A DNA stretch of 64,000 nucleotides, from positions 186,001 to 250,000 of the forward strand of contig CACMIX010000001.1 of assembly GCA_902613855.1 (NCBI GenBank), given 5' to 3'. Below, one piece after another: positions 1-8,489 of this stretch. Both the position numbers and the translations under genes were made by a program. The DNA is from an uncultured Pelagibacteraceae bacterium (GTDB lineage Bacteria > Pseudomonadota > Alphaproteobacteria > Pelagibacterales > Pelagibacteraceae). Below the pieces are notes generated by a model. That model made no database searches. It was not told the DNA's origin and saw only the letters and a program-made list of their open reading frames with translations. Position 1 is the stretch's first letter. Every line of letters starts with the position of its first letter.

Positions 1-422
1 GTCTTCAATATACCTGGTAAAAAATCTTTCAAGGCATCTATGTCTGATTTTTTTTCAATTGATACATACCTTGTAGTCCTAATATTTAATTTATTTATAA
101 AATCTTTTTCAGCCAAACGATGTTGAATAAGTCGATTTACAGAGGGTTTAGGTAAAACTGGTTTTAACTTGTTTATTTCATTAAGAGTTTCAAAAGGTAT
201 ATTTTCAAATTCATAAGTTACAACGTCAACTTGATTAACAAAATCACTAACTTTCTCCTTGTCATCGTAATTTCCTGAAATAAATTTATTACAAAAGTTC
301 TGAGCTGGAGCATCTGCATCATCAGAAAAAATTATAGTTTTAACGTTTAATTTTTTTGCAGCAATTGCTAACATACTACCTAGCTGTCCACCTCCTATAA
401 TACCAAGAGTAATATCAGACAT
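1..422 (-). CDS. purK: 5-(carboxyamino)imidazole ribonucleotide synthase, partial
   Basis: The reverse strand reads MSDITLGIIGGGQLGSML from position 422 and runs off the left edge, so only about 140 N-terminal residues are present. The glycine-rich GGGQLGSML start and the later TYEFENIP segment are typical of PurK, an ATP-grasp enzyme that carboxylates AIR with bicarbonate in purine synthesis. Its ATG directly abuts the TAA of purE with no spacer, so the two are translated from one message. The PurE-PurK pairing makes the call firm; the C-terminal two thirds lie outside the window. Confidence 0.93.
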   Translation of the reverse strand, partial: MSDITLGIIGGGQLGSMLAIAAKKLNVKTIIFSDDADAPAQNFCNKFISGNYDDKEKVSDFVNQVDVVTYEFENIPFETLNEINKLKPVLPKPSVNRLIQHRLAEKDFINKLNIRTTRYVSIEKKSDIDALKDFLPGILK

Positions 423-914
423 TTATTTAGGATTTTTTTTAACTGATTTAGTTTGACCAGATCTCCAGTTGCTCAACTTTCGTTTAATAGATGCATTCTG
501 ATTTGCTATTATTGAAGCTGCTAGTAATGCAGCATTAATTGCACCGTCCTCACCAATAGCAAGTGTTCCAACAGGTATTCCTTTTGGCATTTGAGCTATT
601 GATAAAAGACTATCTAAGCCTTTTAATTTTTTGCTCTCCATAGGTACACCAAGAACTGGTAATGATGTAAGTGCTGAGATCATACCCGGCAAATGTGCCG
701 ATCCTCCAGCTCCTGCTATAATTACACCTATATTATTTTGTTCTGCTTTAAGAGCATAATCATACATCCTTTTTGGAGTTCTGTGAGCTGATACAATTTT
801 TGTCTCAAAAGAAACACCAATTTTTTTTAGGGTTTTTTCTGCCAGCCGCATAGTCTTATAATCAGACTGGCTACCCATAACGATTGAAACTTTTAAATTT
901 CTATTTTTTTTCAT
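423..914 (-). CDS. purE: N5-carboxyaminoimidazole ribonucleotide mutase PurE
   Basis: This 163-residue protein converts N5-CAIR to CAIR in de novo purine synthesis. The class I PurE signatures are clear: GSQSD at residues 14-18, SAHRTP around the catalytic His44, and [11 protein letters not shown] near residues 68-78. The length is normal for bacterial PurE, with a short basic C-terminal tail. It lies immediately upstream of purK on the same strand. The 92-base gap to the divergent gene at 1007 must hold its promoter. Confidence 0.96.
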   Translation of the reverse strand: MKKNRNLKVSIVMGSQSDYKTMRLAEKTLKKIGVSFETKIVSAHRTPKRMYDYALKAEQNNIGVIIAGAGGSAHLPGMISALTSLPVLGVPMESKKLKGLDSLLSIAQMPKGIPVGTLAIGEDGAINAALLAASIIANQNASIKRKLSNWRSGQTKSVKKNPK

Positions 915-1006
915 GAGATTTAGTAATTAGTTTATTTCAAAATTAACTTAAAATTTCAATAAAATTAATAGTATTTAAAAAACATATTGATTAGAGTTCA
1001 ACTAAT

Positions 1007-1972
1007 ATGAATTTTAAAATTGATAATCTTCAATATTGTAATTGGTCAAGAGAAACCTTCGAGTTTAATAGGTCTGCAGGTCTTGATGCTGTTCATGTTA
1101 CAATAGTCTATCATGAAGATTACAATGAGTTATTAATTGAGATTAAAAAATGGGAAAAACTTTTTAAAGAAAACTCAGATATAATATTTCAAGGCTGGGA
1201 CTACAAAGATATAGAAAAGGCAAATAAAGAGAAAAAAACAGCAATTTTTTTTGGTTTCCAAAATTGTTCTCCCATAGAGGATGATATAAAATTAGTTGAA
1301 AAAATACATAAACTAGGTTGCCGATTTATGCAGCTTACTTATAACAACCAATCATTATTAGCTACTGGTTGTTATGAAAATATAGACAGTGGAGTTACCA
1401 ATTTTGGACGTGAAGTCATAAAAGAAATGAATAGGGTGGGTGTAGTAATTGATATGTCACATTCAGCTGAAAAAAGTACAATTGATGCAATCGAATTAAG
1501 TCAAAAACCAATAGCAATAACACATGCAAATCCAAATTTTTGGCATCCTGCAAAAAGAAACAAATCATCTGATTTGTTAAAAATTTTAAATGATAGCGGA
1601 GGTATACTTGGATTATCTTTATATCCTCATCATTTGAAAGATAACACAAATTGTACCCTTGAAAGTTTTTGTGAGATGGTTGCTAAGACGGCTGAAATAA
1701 TGAACACAAAACAAATAGGTATCGGATCTGATCTTTGCCTTCAGCAACCTGACAGTGTTGTTGAATGGATGAGAAATGGAACATGGTCCAATAGTACAAA
1801 TTTTGGTGAAGGTAGTAAAAATAAACCTGGCTTTCCCAAACAACCTCAATGGTTTGAGGACGCTAGGGGTTTTTCAAATATCGAAAAAGGTCTTAAAAAA
1901 GTTGGATTTTCTGATGAAGAGACAAATGGAATACTTGGAAACAACTGGTACAATTTCTATAAATTAATTTAG
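1007..1972 (+). CDS. Peptidase M19 (membrane dipeptidase)-like protein with altered metal site
   Basis: This 321-residue protein has the M19/renal dipeptidase fold signatures GVVIDMSH (about residues 145-152), ITHANP (about 170) and IGIGSDL (about 240). The family normally cleaves dipeptides with a two-zinc centre. Here the N-terminal HxD metal motif is absent: the protein starts almost directly at LQYCNWS. The bridging glutamate position reads GFQNC, with Gln in place of Glu. The two later metal histidines remain. It therefore may have one metal, another substrate or no peptidase activity. It is followed after 2 bases by the next gene, so it belongs to a tight four-gene set ending at 4411. 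No signal peptide is seen. Confidence 0.8.
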   Translation: MNFKIDNLQYCNWSRETFEFNRSAGLDAVHVTIVYHEDYNELLIEIKKWEKLFKENSDIIFQGWDYKDIEKANKEKKTAIFFGFQNCSPIEDDIKLVEKIHKLGCRFMQLTYNNQSLLATGCYENIDSGVTNFGREVIKEMNRVGVVIDMSHSAEKSTIDAIELSQKPIAITHANPNFWHPAKRNKSSDLLKILNDSGGILGLSLYPHHLKDNTNCTLESFCEMVAKTAEIMNTKQIGIGSDLCLQQPDSVVEWMRNGTWSNSTNFGEGSKNKPGFPKQPQWFEDARGFSNIEKGLKKVGFSDEETNGILGNNWYNFYKLI

Positions 1973-1974
1973 TT

Positions 1975-3636
1975 ATGAAAGTTCAACTTAGAGATCCAAA
2001 CACGATAATGAAATTGTCAAGATTGGGATCATTTCATCAGTCTAAACTGTCTTTTTTAAGAAGTTTTCTTAATGAATTTAAAGACTGGGAATATAAGAGA
2101 GATTTATTTAATCTAGATAGTTTAGGTTATGGAGAAGCAGTCTACTCTTTTAAGAAAGATAAAAGAACTTATTCATTAGTTTGTTTTGCAAATAAAATTA
2201 AAGATGACGAAAGGTCAGATAGAGTAATTGCAACAAAATGGGATGCAGCATTTACATTGCATGATGGTGTTCCTACTCAAAAAGATATTGATAGACTTAA
2301 AAATGAAGTACCAAGGCAGGAAGTTGGTAGACTTTCATTTAAAGAGTTAACATTGTCTAGAGCAAATAAATCTGTTCGAGTATTCAATCATGTAGTTGAA
2401 AGATTAAGTGAAGGTAAACAACCAGATTTAGAATTACTATCAAATGTTGGATATTTGTACAGAACAACTGCAGTATATGGGTCTGGGAAATTTGGCTTAG
2501 CGGATCGTTTTAGAATTAAGAACAGAGAAGAAATCAATGGACCTTTTAGATTGGAAATGATGCTAGTTTATTTAGTTAGGCAATTTACATTTGATCAAGT
2601 AAACCACGTTGCTCATCACAAAAACCCCAGGAAATCTGTTGTATTAGATAGAAAGATTTGTAAAAATTTAGGCATTGGAAATTCTACTGGATTAGGTATG
2701 GCTCCATTTATAGTAAATCATCCAACCTTATTGAATAACTGGGTAATGAGTAGAGAGATCGCCTTAAAAAAAATAAGAGAAATAAAAATAGTTAAGAAAA
2801 AAGACAGTGTTTTATTTATTGATTGCCTCAAAAAATCTTTAACAAATATTACTAGCTGGAATACTGATAGCGAGTATCAACAAATTAAAATTAAAAATCT
2901 ATTAAAAGACATTAAAAAATTTATCCAATTTATTGATAATAATTTTGATTTTGAAGACGAATATCCTTTTAACCAAATATATCTTTGGCTAGAAGAGAAA
3001 GCATGTGAGGAGTGTATTGAGTATGTAGTTTCTATTATGATGGAACCCTATAATGAAATAACTAATCCGTTAGTAAGTCAGATGAGTTCTGAGGAGGATA
3101 AATATTTTACTATTCCAACCAGCAGAACAATTAAAGATTTAATCAATATTATTGAAAAAAAATATTCAAATATTTTAAAAATAAACTTTGAAAAAAAACA
3201 AAATACACAAAATTTTTGGTTTATTTCCAAGAATAAAGAGGAGCCTAGATTAGCTGATAGATTTGAAGAAGGCGGATCTGAATTAGAACAACCACTTGCA
3301 ATAGCCAGAGATGTAAAAAAACTGCATAAAAAATTATTAGATACGAAAAATAATTCTACTGTTGCAGAATTTTTGTCTCAAAATTCTGAGCTTAGACACA
3401 TTGTTAGGAGAGTATTTATTGTTGAAAAATTTCCATACTCTGAGATACAAGATAATACTATTGGTAAAAATATAATGCCTATAGATATGCTAAGGTTAAA
3501 GCTATCTTTTTTTGGAGCCTTAAAATTTGATCCACGATCAGATAAATGGTTAAGAATTTGTATGTTCCAAGGAGCACCACTACCTGATGAATTAAAAAAC
3601 TATGACGAACAGTGGGTCTATAGGTCAAGTAATTAA
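1975..3636 (+). CDS. Conserved-looking 553-residue protein of unknown function
   Basis: I do not recognise a family. The protein is soluble-looking, charged and lysine-rich, with no signal peptide or membrane segment. Residues about 1-260 look structured, with motifs such as KWDAAFTLHDG, RLSFKELTLSRANKS and an AHHKNPRKSVVLDRK stretch rich in His and basic residues followed by GIGNSTGLGMAPF. The middle (about 290-420) is predicted helical and variable, and the C-terminal part (about 430-553) contains EPRLADRFEEGGSELEQP. It sits 2 bases after the M19-like gene and 3 bases before the DUF3726-like gene, so the three are almost surely co-transcribed. The function is unknown. Confidence 0.85.
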   Translation: MKVQLRDPNTIMKLSRLGSFHQSKLSFLRSFLNEFKDWEYKRDLFNLDSLGYGEAVYSFKKDKRTYSLVCFANKIKDDERSDRVIATKWDAAFTLHDGVPTQKDIDRLKNEVPRQEVGRLSFKELTLSRANKSVRVFNHVVERLSEGKQPDLELLSNVGYLYRTTAVYGSGKFGLADRFRIKNREEINGPFRLEMMLVYLVRQFTFDQVNHVAHHKNPRKSVVLDRKICKNLGIGNSTGLGMAPFIVNHPTLLNNWVMSREIALKKIREIKIVKKKDSVLFIDCLKKSLTNITSWNTDSEYQQIKIKNLLKDIKKFIQFIDNNFDFEDEYPFNQIYLWLEEKACEECIEYVVSIMMEPYNEITNPLVSQMSSEEDKYFTIPTSRTIKDLINIIEKKYSNILKINFEKKQNTQNFWFISKNKEEPRLADRFEEGGSELEQPLAIARDVKKLHKKLLDTKNNSTVAEFLSQNSELRHIVRRVFIVEKFPYSEIQDNTIGKNIMPIDMLRLKLSFFGALKFDPRSDKWLRICMFQGAPLPDELKNYDEQWVYRSSN

Positions 3637-3639
3637 AAA

Positions 3640-4251
3640 ATGAAATCTTTAAGCGAGATTGAAACTACGGCTAAAAGAGCATCAAAAGCTGCTGGATTTT
3701 CATGGGGTGAAGCTGAGGAAATTGGAAAATGTATAAGACAATTAGAGATGTTTGGTTTACCCGGTATCAAACATCTAAATTCTTATTTTAATGATAAGAA
3801 AAAAAATAAGTATGTGAACTTAAGTTCAATAAATCAGTCAAATTCTTCTTCCTCAAATCCTTATTGCCCAATCATTTTAGGAATTAGTTTTTTAGATCAA
3901 CTAAAAATAGTCGAAAATTATGAAAAAATTTATATCTCCAATATTGCATACCCAATTATTTTTATATCATTTTTGAGTAAATCTTCAGAAATTAGTGGAA
4001 AAAAAATTAATGTTAAATTTGATGAGAAAGAAATCTTATTAAATTTAAATGTAAATATTTATTCTAACTTCTTAAATGTAGAATTTCCAAAAAATTCAAA
4101 AAACTTAGAGATAAATTTTATTGATAATAAAGATAACTTTAATGAAGAGGAATGGAAAAGTTTATATAGATTATCCGAGAACACTTTTGTTGAAGAAACT
4201 GATAGTCTAAAAAAAGGTGCTGCTGGAGCAGGTTTAACAGATAATGACTAA
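3640..4251 (+). CDS. DUF3726-like protein
   Basis: This 203-residue protein has two recognisable ends separated by a diverged middle. The N-terminus carries ASKAAGFSWGEAEEIGK, and the C-terminus ends in TFVEETDSLKKGAAGAGLTDND. This shape matches my recollection of DUF3726 proteins of alphaproteobacteria, which have no known function. The middle part (about residues 60-165) is low in complexity and rich in Asn, Ser, Ile and Lys, as often happens in AT-rich genomes. Its stop overlaps the start of a tiny CxxC ORF (ATG at 4244), which implies translational coupling. The family assignment is from memory of the motifs. Confidence 0.68.
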   Translation: MKSLSEIETTAKRASKAAGFSWGEAEEIGKCIRQLEMFGLPGIKHLNSYFNDKKKNKYVNLSSINQSNSSSSNPYCPIILGISFLDQLKIVENYEKIYISNIAYPIIFISFLSKSSEISGKKINVKFDEKEILLNLNVNIYSNFLNVEFPKNSKNLEINFIDNKDNFNEEEWKSLYRLSENTFVEETDSLKKGAAGAGLTDND

Positions 4252-4411
4252 AGATTTAGATAAAGATTTTAAAGATAATAATAGCAATGATTTAGATAAT
4301 ATCTGTGATGAATGTAGAAAAGAGGATGAAAGTGTATTTCAAAATCTTATAATGACAGGTTTCAAACTTTGTAAATCTTGTAGGGTTTCAAAAACTATTT
4401 TTCCACTTTAA
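4244..4411 (+). CDS. Small CxxC zinc-ribbon-like protein (55 residues)
   Basis: An ATG overlaps the last 8 bases of the preceding gene and opens a 55-codon frame ending with TAA at 4409-4411. The product has an acidic, Asp/Lys-rich N-terminus followed by CDEC and, about 20 residues later, CKSC. Two CxxC pairs at that spacing suggest a single zinc or iron site. The overlap geometry and the paired cysteines argue for a real gene. Its end overlaps the end of the convergent Yip1-type gene by 4 bases. The function is unknown, and it is likely part of the 1007-4411 module. Confidence 0.62.
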   Translation: MTKDLDKDFKDNNSNDLDNICDECRKEDESVFQNLIMTGFKLCKSCRVSKTIFPL

Positions 4412-4953
4412 CTTATTTGATTAACTGGCAGCATATTCATTCTGCTCATCACAAAAGAAATAGATAAAAAAGCTATAATTAAGAAAGATAAAAGAATAAT
4501 TCCAAAAGATTTGAAATTAGATTTTAAATTTAGAATTTGTTTTGTTGAAATAATTAAACCAGCAAATATCCAAAATTGTGTAAGAAAAATTATTGGTATC
4601 ATTAAGTCTGGAGTTACTGCAAAAAATCTTAGTAGTCCTGGAGCATGCGCATAACCAACTGCAGTTAAAACTTTTTTAAATGAAACTTTAGTTTGTTTGT
4701 CTGGAAAAAGTTTTACCCCGATTACATAAATAAAAATTGCCCAAATAAACCAGGTAATAATTGCAGTAAGGCCAGACATTGCAATTGCAGTTTTAATGAT
4801 TGTATTTGCTGCAACTGCTCCAGCTATACCATCTAAAATCATTATAATACCTGCAAAATAAATTGAGGCTTCAGCAAAATTTTTATTATCTGAATAAAGT
4901 GTTTTGTCTAATTTTATTGATCTGACAATTATATTTAAAAATTCTCCAAACAT
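4408..4953 (-). CDS. Yip1-domain-like integral membrane protein
   Basis: This 181-residue protein begins with a short soluble segment (MFGEFLNIIVRSIKLDKTLY). It then has about five hydrophobic stretches, including AGIIMILDGIAGAVAA, LTAIITWFIWAIFIYVIG and a C-terminal IILLSFLIIAFLSISFVM. The pattern VGYAHAPGLLRFF after a cytosolic loop is typical of bacterial Yip1-family proteins, whose role is not established. Its ATG overlaps the stop of a 36-residue membrane ORF (TAATG) immediately upstream, so the two are probably one transcript. Confidence 0.75.
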   Translation of the reverse strand: MFGEFLNIIVRSIKLDKTLYSDNKNFAEASIYFAGIIMILDGIAGAVAANTIIKTAIAMSGLTAIITWFIWAIFIYVIGVKLFPDKQTKVSFKKVLTAVGYAHAPGLLRFFAVTPDLMIPIIFLTQFWIFAGLIISTKQILNLKSNFKSFGIILLSFLIIAFLSISFVMSRMNMLPVNQIS

Positions 4954-5063
4954 TAATTTCTATTCTTTTTATTTTTTTGTGCTTTATAAGAAACTATCAA
5001 AGGAAATATTATTAAAGCAATCGCAATAGTAATGCAAATTACAATTAAAAAACCTTTTGTCAT
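4953..5063 (-). CDS. Small single-pass membrane peptide (36 residues)
   Basis: An ATG at 5063 opens a 36-codon frame ending at 4953. The product starts MTKGFLIVICITIAIALII, continues with one hydrophobic helix of about 20 residues, and ends in a strongly basic tail (KAQKNKKNRN). Such a helix-plus-basic-tail layout is common in genuine small membrane proteins. Its TAA overlaps the ATG of the Yip1-type gene by one base, the coupling type used throughout this window, which supports translation. The function is unknown; it could be a partner of the Yip1-type protein. Confidence 0.55.
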   Translation of the reverse strand: MTKGFLIVICITIAIALIIFPLIVSYKAQKNKKNRN

Positions 5064-5071
5064 CGATTTTG

Positions 5072-5097
5072 TGGGGAAGTTAAACTTAACTTCCCCA
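5072..5097 (-). terminator. Perfect GC-containing hairpin after the DmdA-like gene
   Basis: The bases at 5072-5083 (TGGGGAAGTTAA) and 5086-5097 (TTAACTTCCCCA) are exact reverse complements. The hairpin starts 9 bases after the stop of the minus-strand gene at 5106 and lies just upstream of the 36-residue ORF. It is placed as a terminator or 3-prime-end stabiliser of that message. The downstream U-run on the minus strand is poor, so termination is an inference. Confidence 0.6.
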
Positions 5098-5105
5098 TAA
5101 TATTT

Positions 5106-6464
5106 TTAGCCTTTTACAACTTCTCTTGTGTTAGCGTTAAAAGACTCTTTAAATGGAATATCAACTACAACTGCGTCAACTGGAACTCCAGCTTTTTCAG
5201 AGTATTGTTCAGGTAAGTGTACTTTAAATTTTGTCCCAACCTTACCTTTTGGAAAACCATTCGCATTTAGAGTTCCATCAAATGGCACATATCCCATTGC
5301 AATGTTTTGTTTTTTTTCAGGATGATACCAAGGAGAAGTGATAAATCCTACAGGATCACCTCCACTTTCAGGAGAAACTAACCAAAAATCAGGTGCATAA
5401 TCCTCAATTGGTTTACCACCAAACTCTAAACCAACTAACTGAAGTTTATATGGTTTTTTTCCATCAACAAGATCTGCTTTCATTTTTTCTAAAGCTGATT
5501 TTCCTACATAATCTCCTTTTTTATTCCACTCTCCTTTTCCAGATAAAGAAACTTGATATCCCAGGTTACACTGAAAAGGATTATGTTGCTGGTCCATGTC
5601 TTGTCCCCAAGAAAGAATACCTGCTTGAATTCTTCTATGGTGTGCTGGTGCAATAACCATGAGGTTATGTTTTTTTCCTGCTTTAAGAACAGAATTCCAC
5701 ATATCTTCAGCATATAGAGTTGCGTTTCTTAAATATATTTCATAACCAGCCTCCCCAGAAAAACCAGACTGTGAAATAACACAACTTCTTCCTCCTATAT
5801 TTGCTTCTGCTAATCCATAAAAAGGCATATTATCAAAGTCCACTTGATCTCCACAAAGGTCTTTCATTAAAGCTTTTGATTTAGGTCCTTGGATTTGCAC
5901 AGGACAAGCATCTATTTCTTCTACTGTGCAATTAAATCTTCCATCCGCGTTTACGCCTTGCAAATACATTCCAATATCAGAGTCTGACAAAGAAAACCAA
6001 AATTCATCTTCAGAAATTCTTAATAAAATTGGATCATTTAAGACACCTCCATAAGCATTACATAAAATTACATATCTTGCTCTCATTGGAGAAATTTTCG
6101 TTGCATCTCTTGTGATTACATAATCAGTAAATTTTTCCGCATCTGGACCCTTTACTCTTATTTGTCTTTCAACAGCAACATTCCACATAGTTACATGATT
6201 AACAATCGCATCATATTCTACCATTGCACCACCATCTTCAGGTTTTACATAACCTCTTGGATGATAAATACGATTATAAACAGTTGCTCTCCAACATCCT
6301 GCCTGCATTGATAAATGCCAATAAGGTGATTTTCTCACTCTTGTTGAAATTAACATTTCAACTTTTGTTGGCCCACTTTGTCTTAAATTGTACGGTACTT
6401 CTCTGTCTGATTGATCAACAGAAGTAATATGTTTTAATTTAGTATAGTCAAATTCATTAGACAT
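5106..6464 (-). CDS. DmdA-like/GcvT-family folate-dependent methyltransferase
   Basis: This 452-residue protein has the GcvT aminomethyltransferase fold. Segments such as VAVERQIRVKGPDAEKF (about residue 95) and a TDYVITRDATK stretch, FSGEAGYEIYLR (about 235) and QHNPFQCNLGYQVSL resemble DmdA, which demethylates DMSP onto tetrahydrofolate. It is longer than DmdA (about 370 residues) and has its own N-terminal section, so the methyl donor may differ from DMSP. Candidates are another sulfonium or quaternary-amine compound. It overlaps the upstream MetF-like gene by 8 bases, which strongly suggests that the methyl-THF it makes is oxidised by that partner. The family is sure; the substrate is not. 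Confidence 0.85.
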   Translation of the reverse strand: MSNEFDYTKLKHITSVDQSDREVPYNLRQSGPTKVEMLISTRVRKSPYWHLSMQAGCWRATVYNRIYHPRGYVKPEDGGAMVEYDAIVNHVTMWNVAVERQIRVKGPDAEKFTDYVITRDATKISPMRARYVILCNAYGGVLNDPILLRISEDEFWFSLSDSDIGMYLQGVNADGRFNCTVEEIDACPVQIQGPKSKALMKDLCGDQVDFDNMPFYGLAEANIGGRSCVISQSGFSGEAGYEIYLRNATLYAEDMWNSVLKAGKKHNLMVIAPAHHRRIQAGILSWGQDMDQQHNPFQCNLGYQVSLSGKGEWNKKGDYVGKSALEKMKADLVDGKKPYKLQLVGLEFGGKPIEDYAPDFWLVSPESGGDPVGFITSPWYHPEKKQNIAMGYVPFDGTLNANGFPKGKVGTKFKVHLPEQYSEKAGVPVDAVVVDIPFKESFNANTREVVKG

Positions 6465-7185
6465 AACTATTCTCCTTCAACCACTTGTTAGTTTCCTTCA
6501 AGCCGCCGAATGTATAAATGTGGAAGTTATCAGTATGCGATTTAACTTTCCCAATTAAATCATTAGGGTCTTTAGGTTTCAATAAATCTAACGCCTTAGT
6601 AAAATTAGATTTAAGAAAGTTAATAGAATTTTTTGCCCCAACAATATTAGCAAACTTGATCAAGCTAGATATTTTTAATGGCCCAGTAATTCCAACATGC
6701 ACTGGTACGCTTTGTTTAGAAATAAAATCTATAATAGGCTGAGGATCAAGCAACCATTGAGTTACGATATAATCAGCGTAAGGCTTTTTATCTATCATAG
6801 CTTTTTCTAATTCTGAGTCGGATATATCAGGACTACCCTCAGGATGTCCAGCTATTCCTATTTTCATTTTTTCGAAATATCCTGTTTCTAAAAGTTGAAA
6901 TGAACTGTCAAATTTTCCTGTAGGTTCCCTTCCACCACCAATAATTAAAACTTGTTTAACCCCACCATCCTTACATCTAGAGACATAATCTTTCAGTTCC
7001 TTGTCGTCATGCATTGATCTAGCTGGGAAGTGGGGTACTGGGTTGAACCCTTTTCTAACAAGTTCCGAGGCCTTTTCAGCAGTTTCTCTATAATCTCCAC
7101 CAGGCAACATAGTAATGTAAACATCACTTAATGCAGGAACCGCATCAACATCTGTCTTTGGTCCAATTTCTAGAGAAAAATTCAT
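6457..7185 (-). CDS. Short MetF-like methylenetetrahydrofolate reductase
   Basis: This 242-residue protein resembles the MTHFR TIM barrel. It has an early acidic motif (SLEIGPK, in the place of the SFEFFPP motif of MetF), NPVPHFPARSM (in the place of VAHLTCR), and VLIIGGGREPTG where the flavin-binding loop lies. It is 50-60 residues shorter than usual MetF and diverged. In this operon it precedes the DmdA-like gene and overlaps it by 8 bases. The likely job is to convert 5-methyl-THF from demethylation to 5,10-methylene-THF, which is the reverse of biosynthetic MetF. The direction is inferred from context. Confidence 0.78.
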   Translation of the reverse strand: MNFSLEIGPKTDVDAVPALSDVYITMLPGGDYRETAEKASELVRKGFNPVPHFPARSMHDDKELKDYVSRCKDGGVKQVLIIGGGREPTGKFDSSFQLLETGYFEKMKIGIAGHPEGSPDISDSELEKAMIDKKPYADYIVTQWLLDPQPIIDFISKQSVPVHVGITGPLKISSLIKFANIVGAKNSINFLKSNFTKALDLLKPKDPNDLIGKVKSHTDNFHIYTFGGLKETNKWLKENSYV

Positions 7186-7265
7186 TTTTCAGATCATTAT
7201 CTGTTTTCAAAAAGCTGTCAAAGAAATTCATCTATCAATCTTAATGAAATTTGTTGCCAAAATTT

Positions 7266-8483
7266 ATGCGAATGATAATTTTTTTTGTGGATCAGAATCG
7301 TAAAAATTTACCCTTATCAAAGATACTAGATATTGAAAAAATCAATAATGTAGATAGGCCAATAGAAGTGGCAAATGGCTTACCAAATGAATGCTATACA
7401 AATCAAGACTATTTAGCTCACGAAAAGGAAAAAATTTTTTATAATAAATGGACAGCAATTGGGGTTGGAAGCTCAATTCCAAAAATTGGAGATGCCAAAC
7501 CCTACAATTTACTCGGGATTCCTTTGATATTAATCAGAGACAAAAACATGGATGTAAGAGTTTTTCACAATGTCTGTAGTCATAGGGGATTTAAACTTAT
7601 GGATAAGGCCTGTACTTTAAAAAATGTTATTAGATGCCCGTATCATTCTTGGGCATATGATTTTAATGGACAATTAGTTGCAACTCCTCATATTGGTGGC
7701 TTAAATAATCATCAGTCTACAAACTTCAATAAAACAAAGAGTAATTTAAAAGAAGTTAAAACTAAACTTTGGATGGACATAATATTTGTCAACATCAATT
7801 CAAATGAGTTAGATTTTGAACAGTACATCAAACCTCTCGAAGAAAGATGGTCAAAATTTATAAATAAAGATGATCAAAAGTTAATAGTAAAATCAAATGA
7901 CTATGGTTACTTCAGCCTAGACGTAAAAGCCAATTGGAAATTTGCTATAGAAAATTATTGCGAAAGCTATCATTTGCCAACAATTCATCCTGAACTAAAT
8001 AAAATATCAAACATTAATGATCATTATCACATTCAAGGTTTACCAAATCGATTTGCTGGACAAGGAAGTAAAAAATATGATCAAATTGTTAAAGGTAATA
8101 AAATTTTTAACACATTTCCTAATTGGGAAAAAAGTATGTTAAAAAATTCTGAATACATAGCTCTATTCCCAAATGTTATGATTGGTTTGCATGTAGATCA
8201 TTTTTATGTTTTTTGGCTAGAACCTTTAGCAATGAATAAAACAAAAGAACACATGCAAATGTATTATGTTGGAGAAGAGAGTGCAAACGGTGAACAATTA
8301 AAAGAAATGAGAAAACAAAATTTAAAATTTTGGAAAGATGTAATGTTTGAAGATATAAATGCTGTTGAAGGTATGCAAGACGGTAGAAATTCACCTGTTT
8401 ACAATGGAGGAAATTTTTCACCAATAATGGATCAACCAACCCATCAATTTCACAAATGGGTAGCTCAAAATGTAATAGGATAA
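7266..8483 (+). CDS. Rieske-type oxygenase, large subunit
   Basis: The protein has about 405 residues from the ATG at 7266; in-frame TTG at 7251 and ATG at 7272 are alternatives. The Rieske [2Fe-2S] ligands are visible in CSHRG and CPYHSW (about residues 104-127), and the mononuclear iron site in ENYCESYHLPTIH (about 220). The closest families I know are choline/carnitine/glycine-betaine monooxygenases and aromatic-ring hydroxylases. No reductase gene lies nearby, so it must borrow electrons. It heads an operon whose next gene starts 6 bases downstream. The gene set around it is not that of a known aromatic pathway, so an N-alkylated or methylated substrate is plausible. Confidence 0.88.
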   Translation: MRMIIFFVDQNRKNLPLSKILDIEKINNVDRPIEVANGLPNECYTNQDYLAHEKEKIFYNKWTAIGVGSSIPKIGDAKPYNLLGIPLILIRDKNMDVRVFHNVCSHRGFKLMDKACTLKNVIRCPYHSWAYDFNGQLVATPHIGGLNNHQSTNFNKTKSNLKEVKTKLWMDIIFVNINSNELDFEQYIKPLEERWSKFINKDDQKLIVKSNDYGYFSLDVKANWKFAIENYCESYHLPTIHPELNKISNINDHYHIQGLPNRFAGQGSKKYDQIVKGNKIFNTFPNWEKSMLKNSEYIALFPNVMIGLHVDHFYVFWLEPLAMNKTKEHMQMYYVGEESANGEQLKEMRKQNLKFWKDVMFEDINAVEGMQDGRNSPVYNGGNFSPIMDQPTHQFHKWVAQNVIG

Positions 8484-8489
8484 AATTTT

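Noticed and set aside
1416-1849. Two minus-strand frames inside the M19-like gene
   Set aside because: They are antisense shadows of a well-supported gene and show no family motif or ribosome site.
5128-5656. Plus-strand frames opposite the DmdA-like gene
   Set aside because: They are antisense to a conserved protein, with no recognisable domain.
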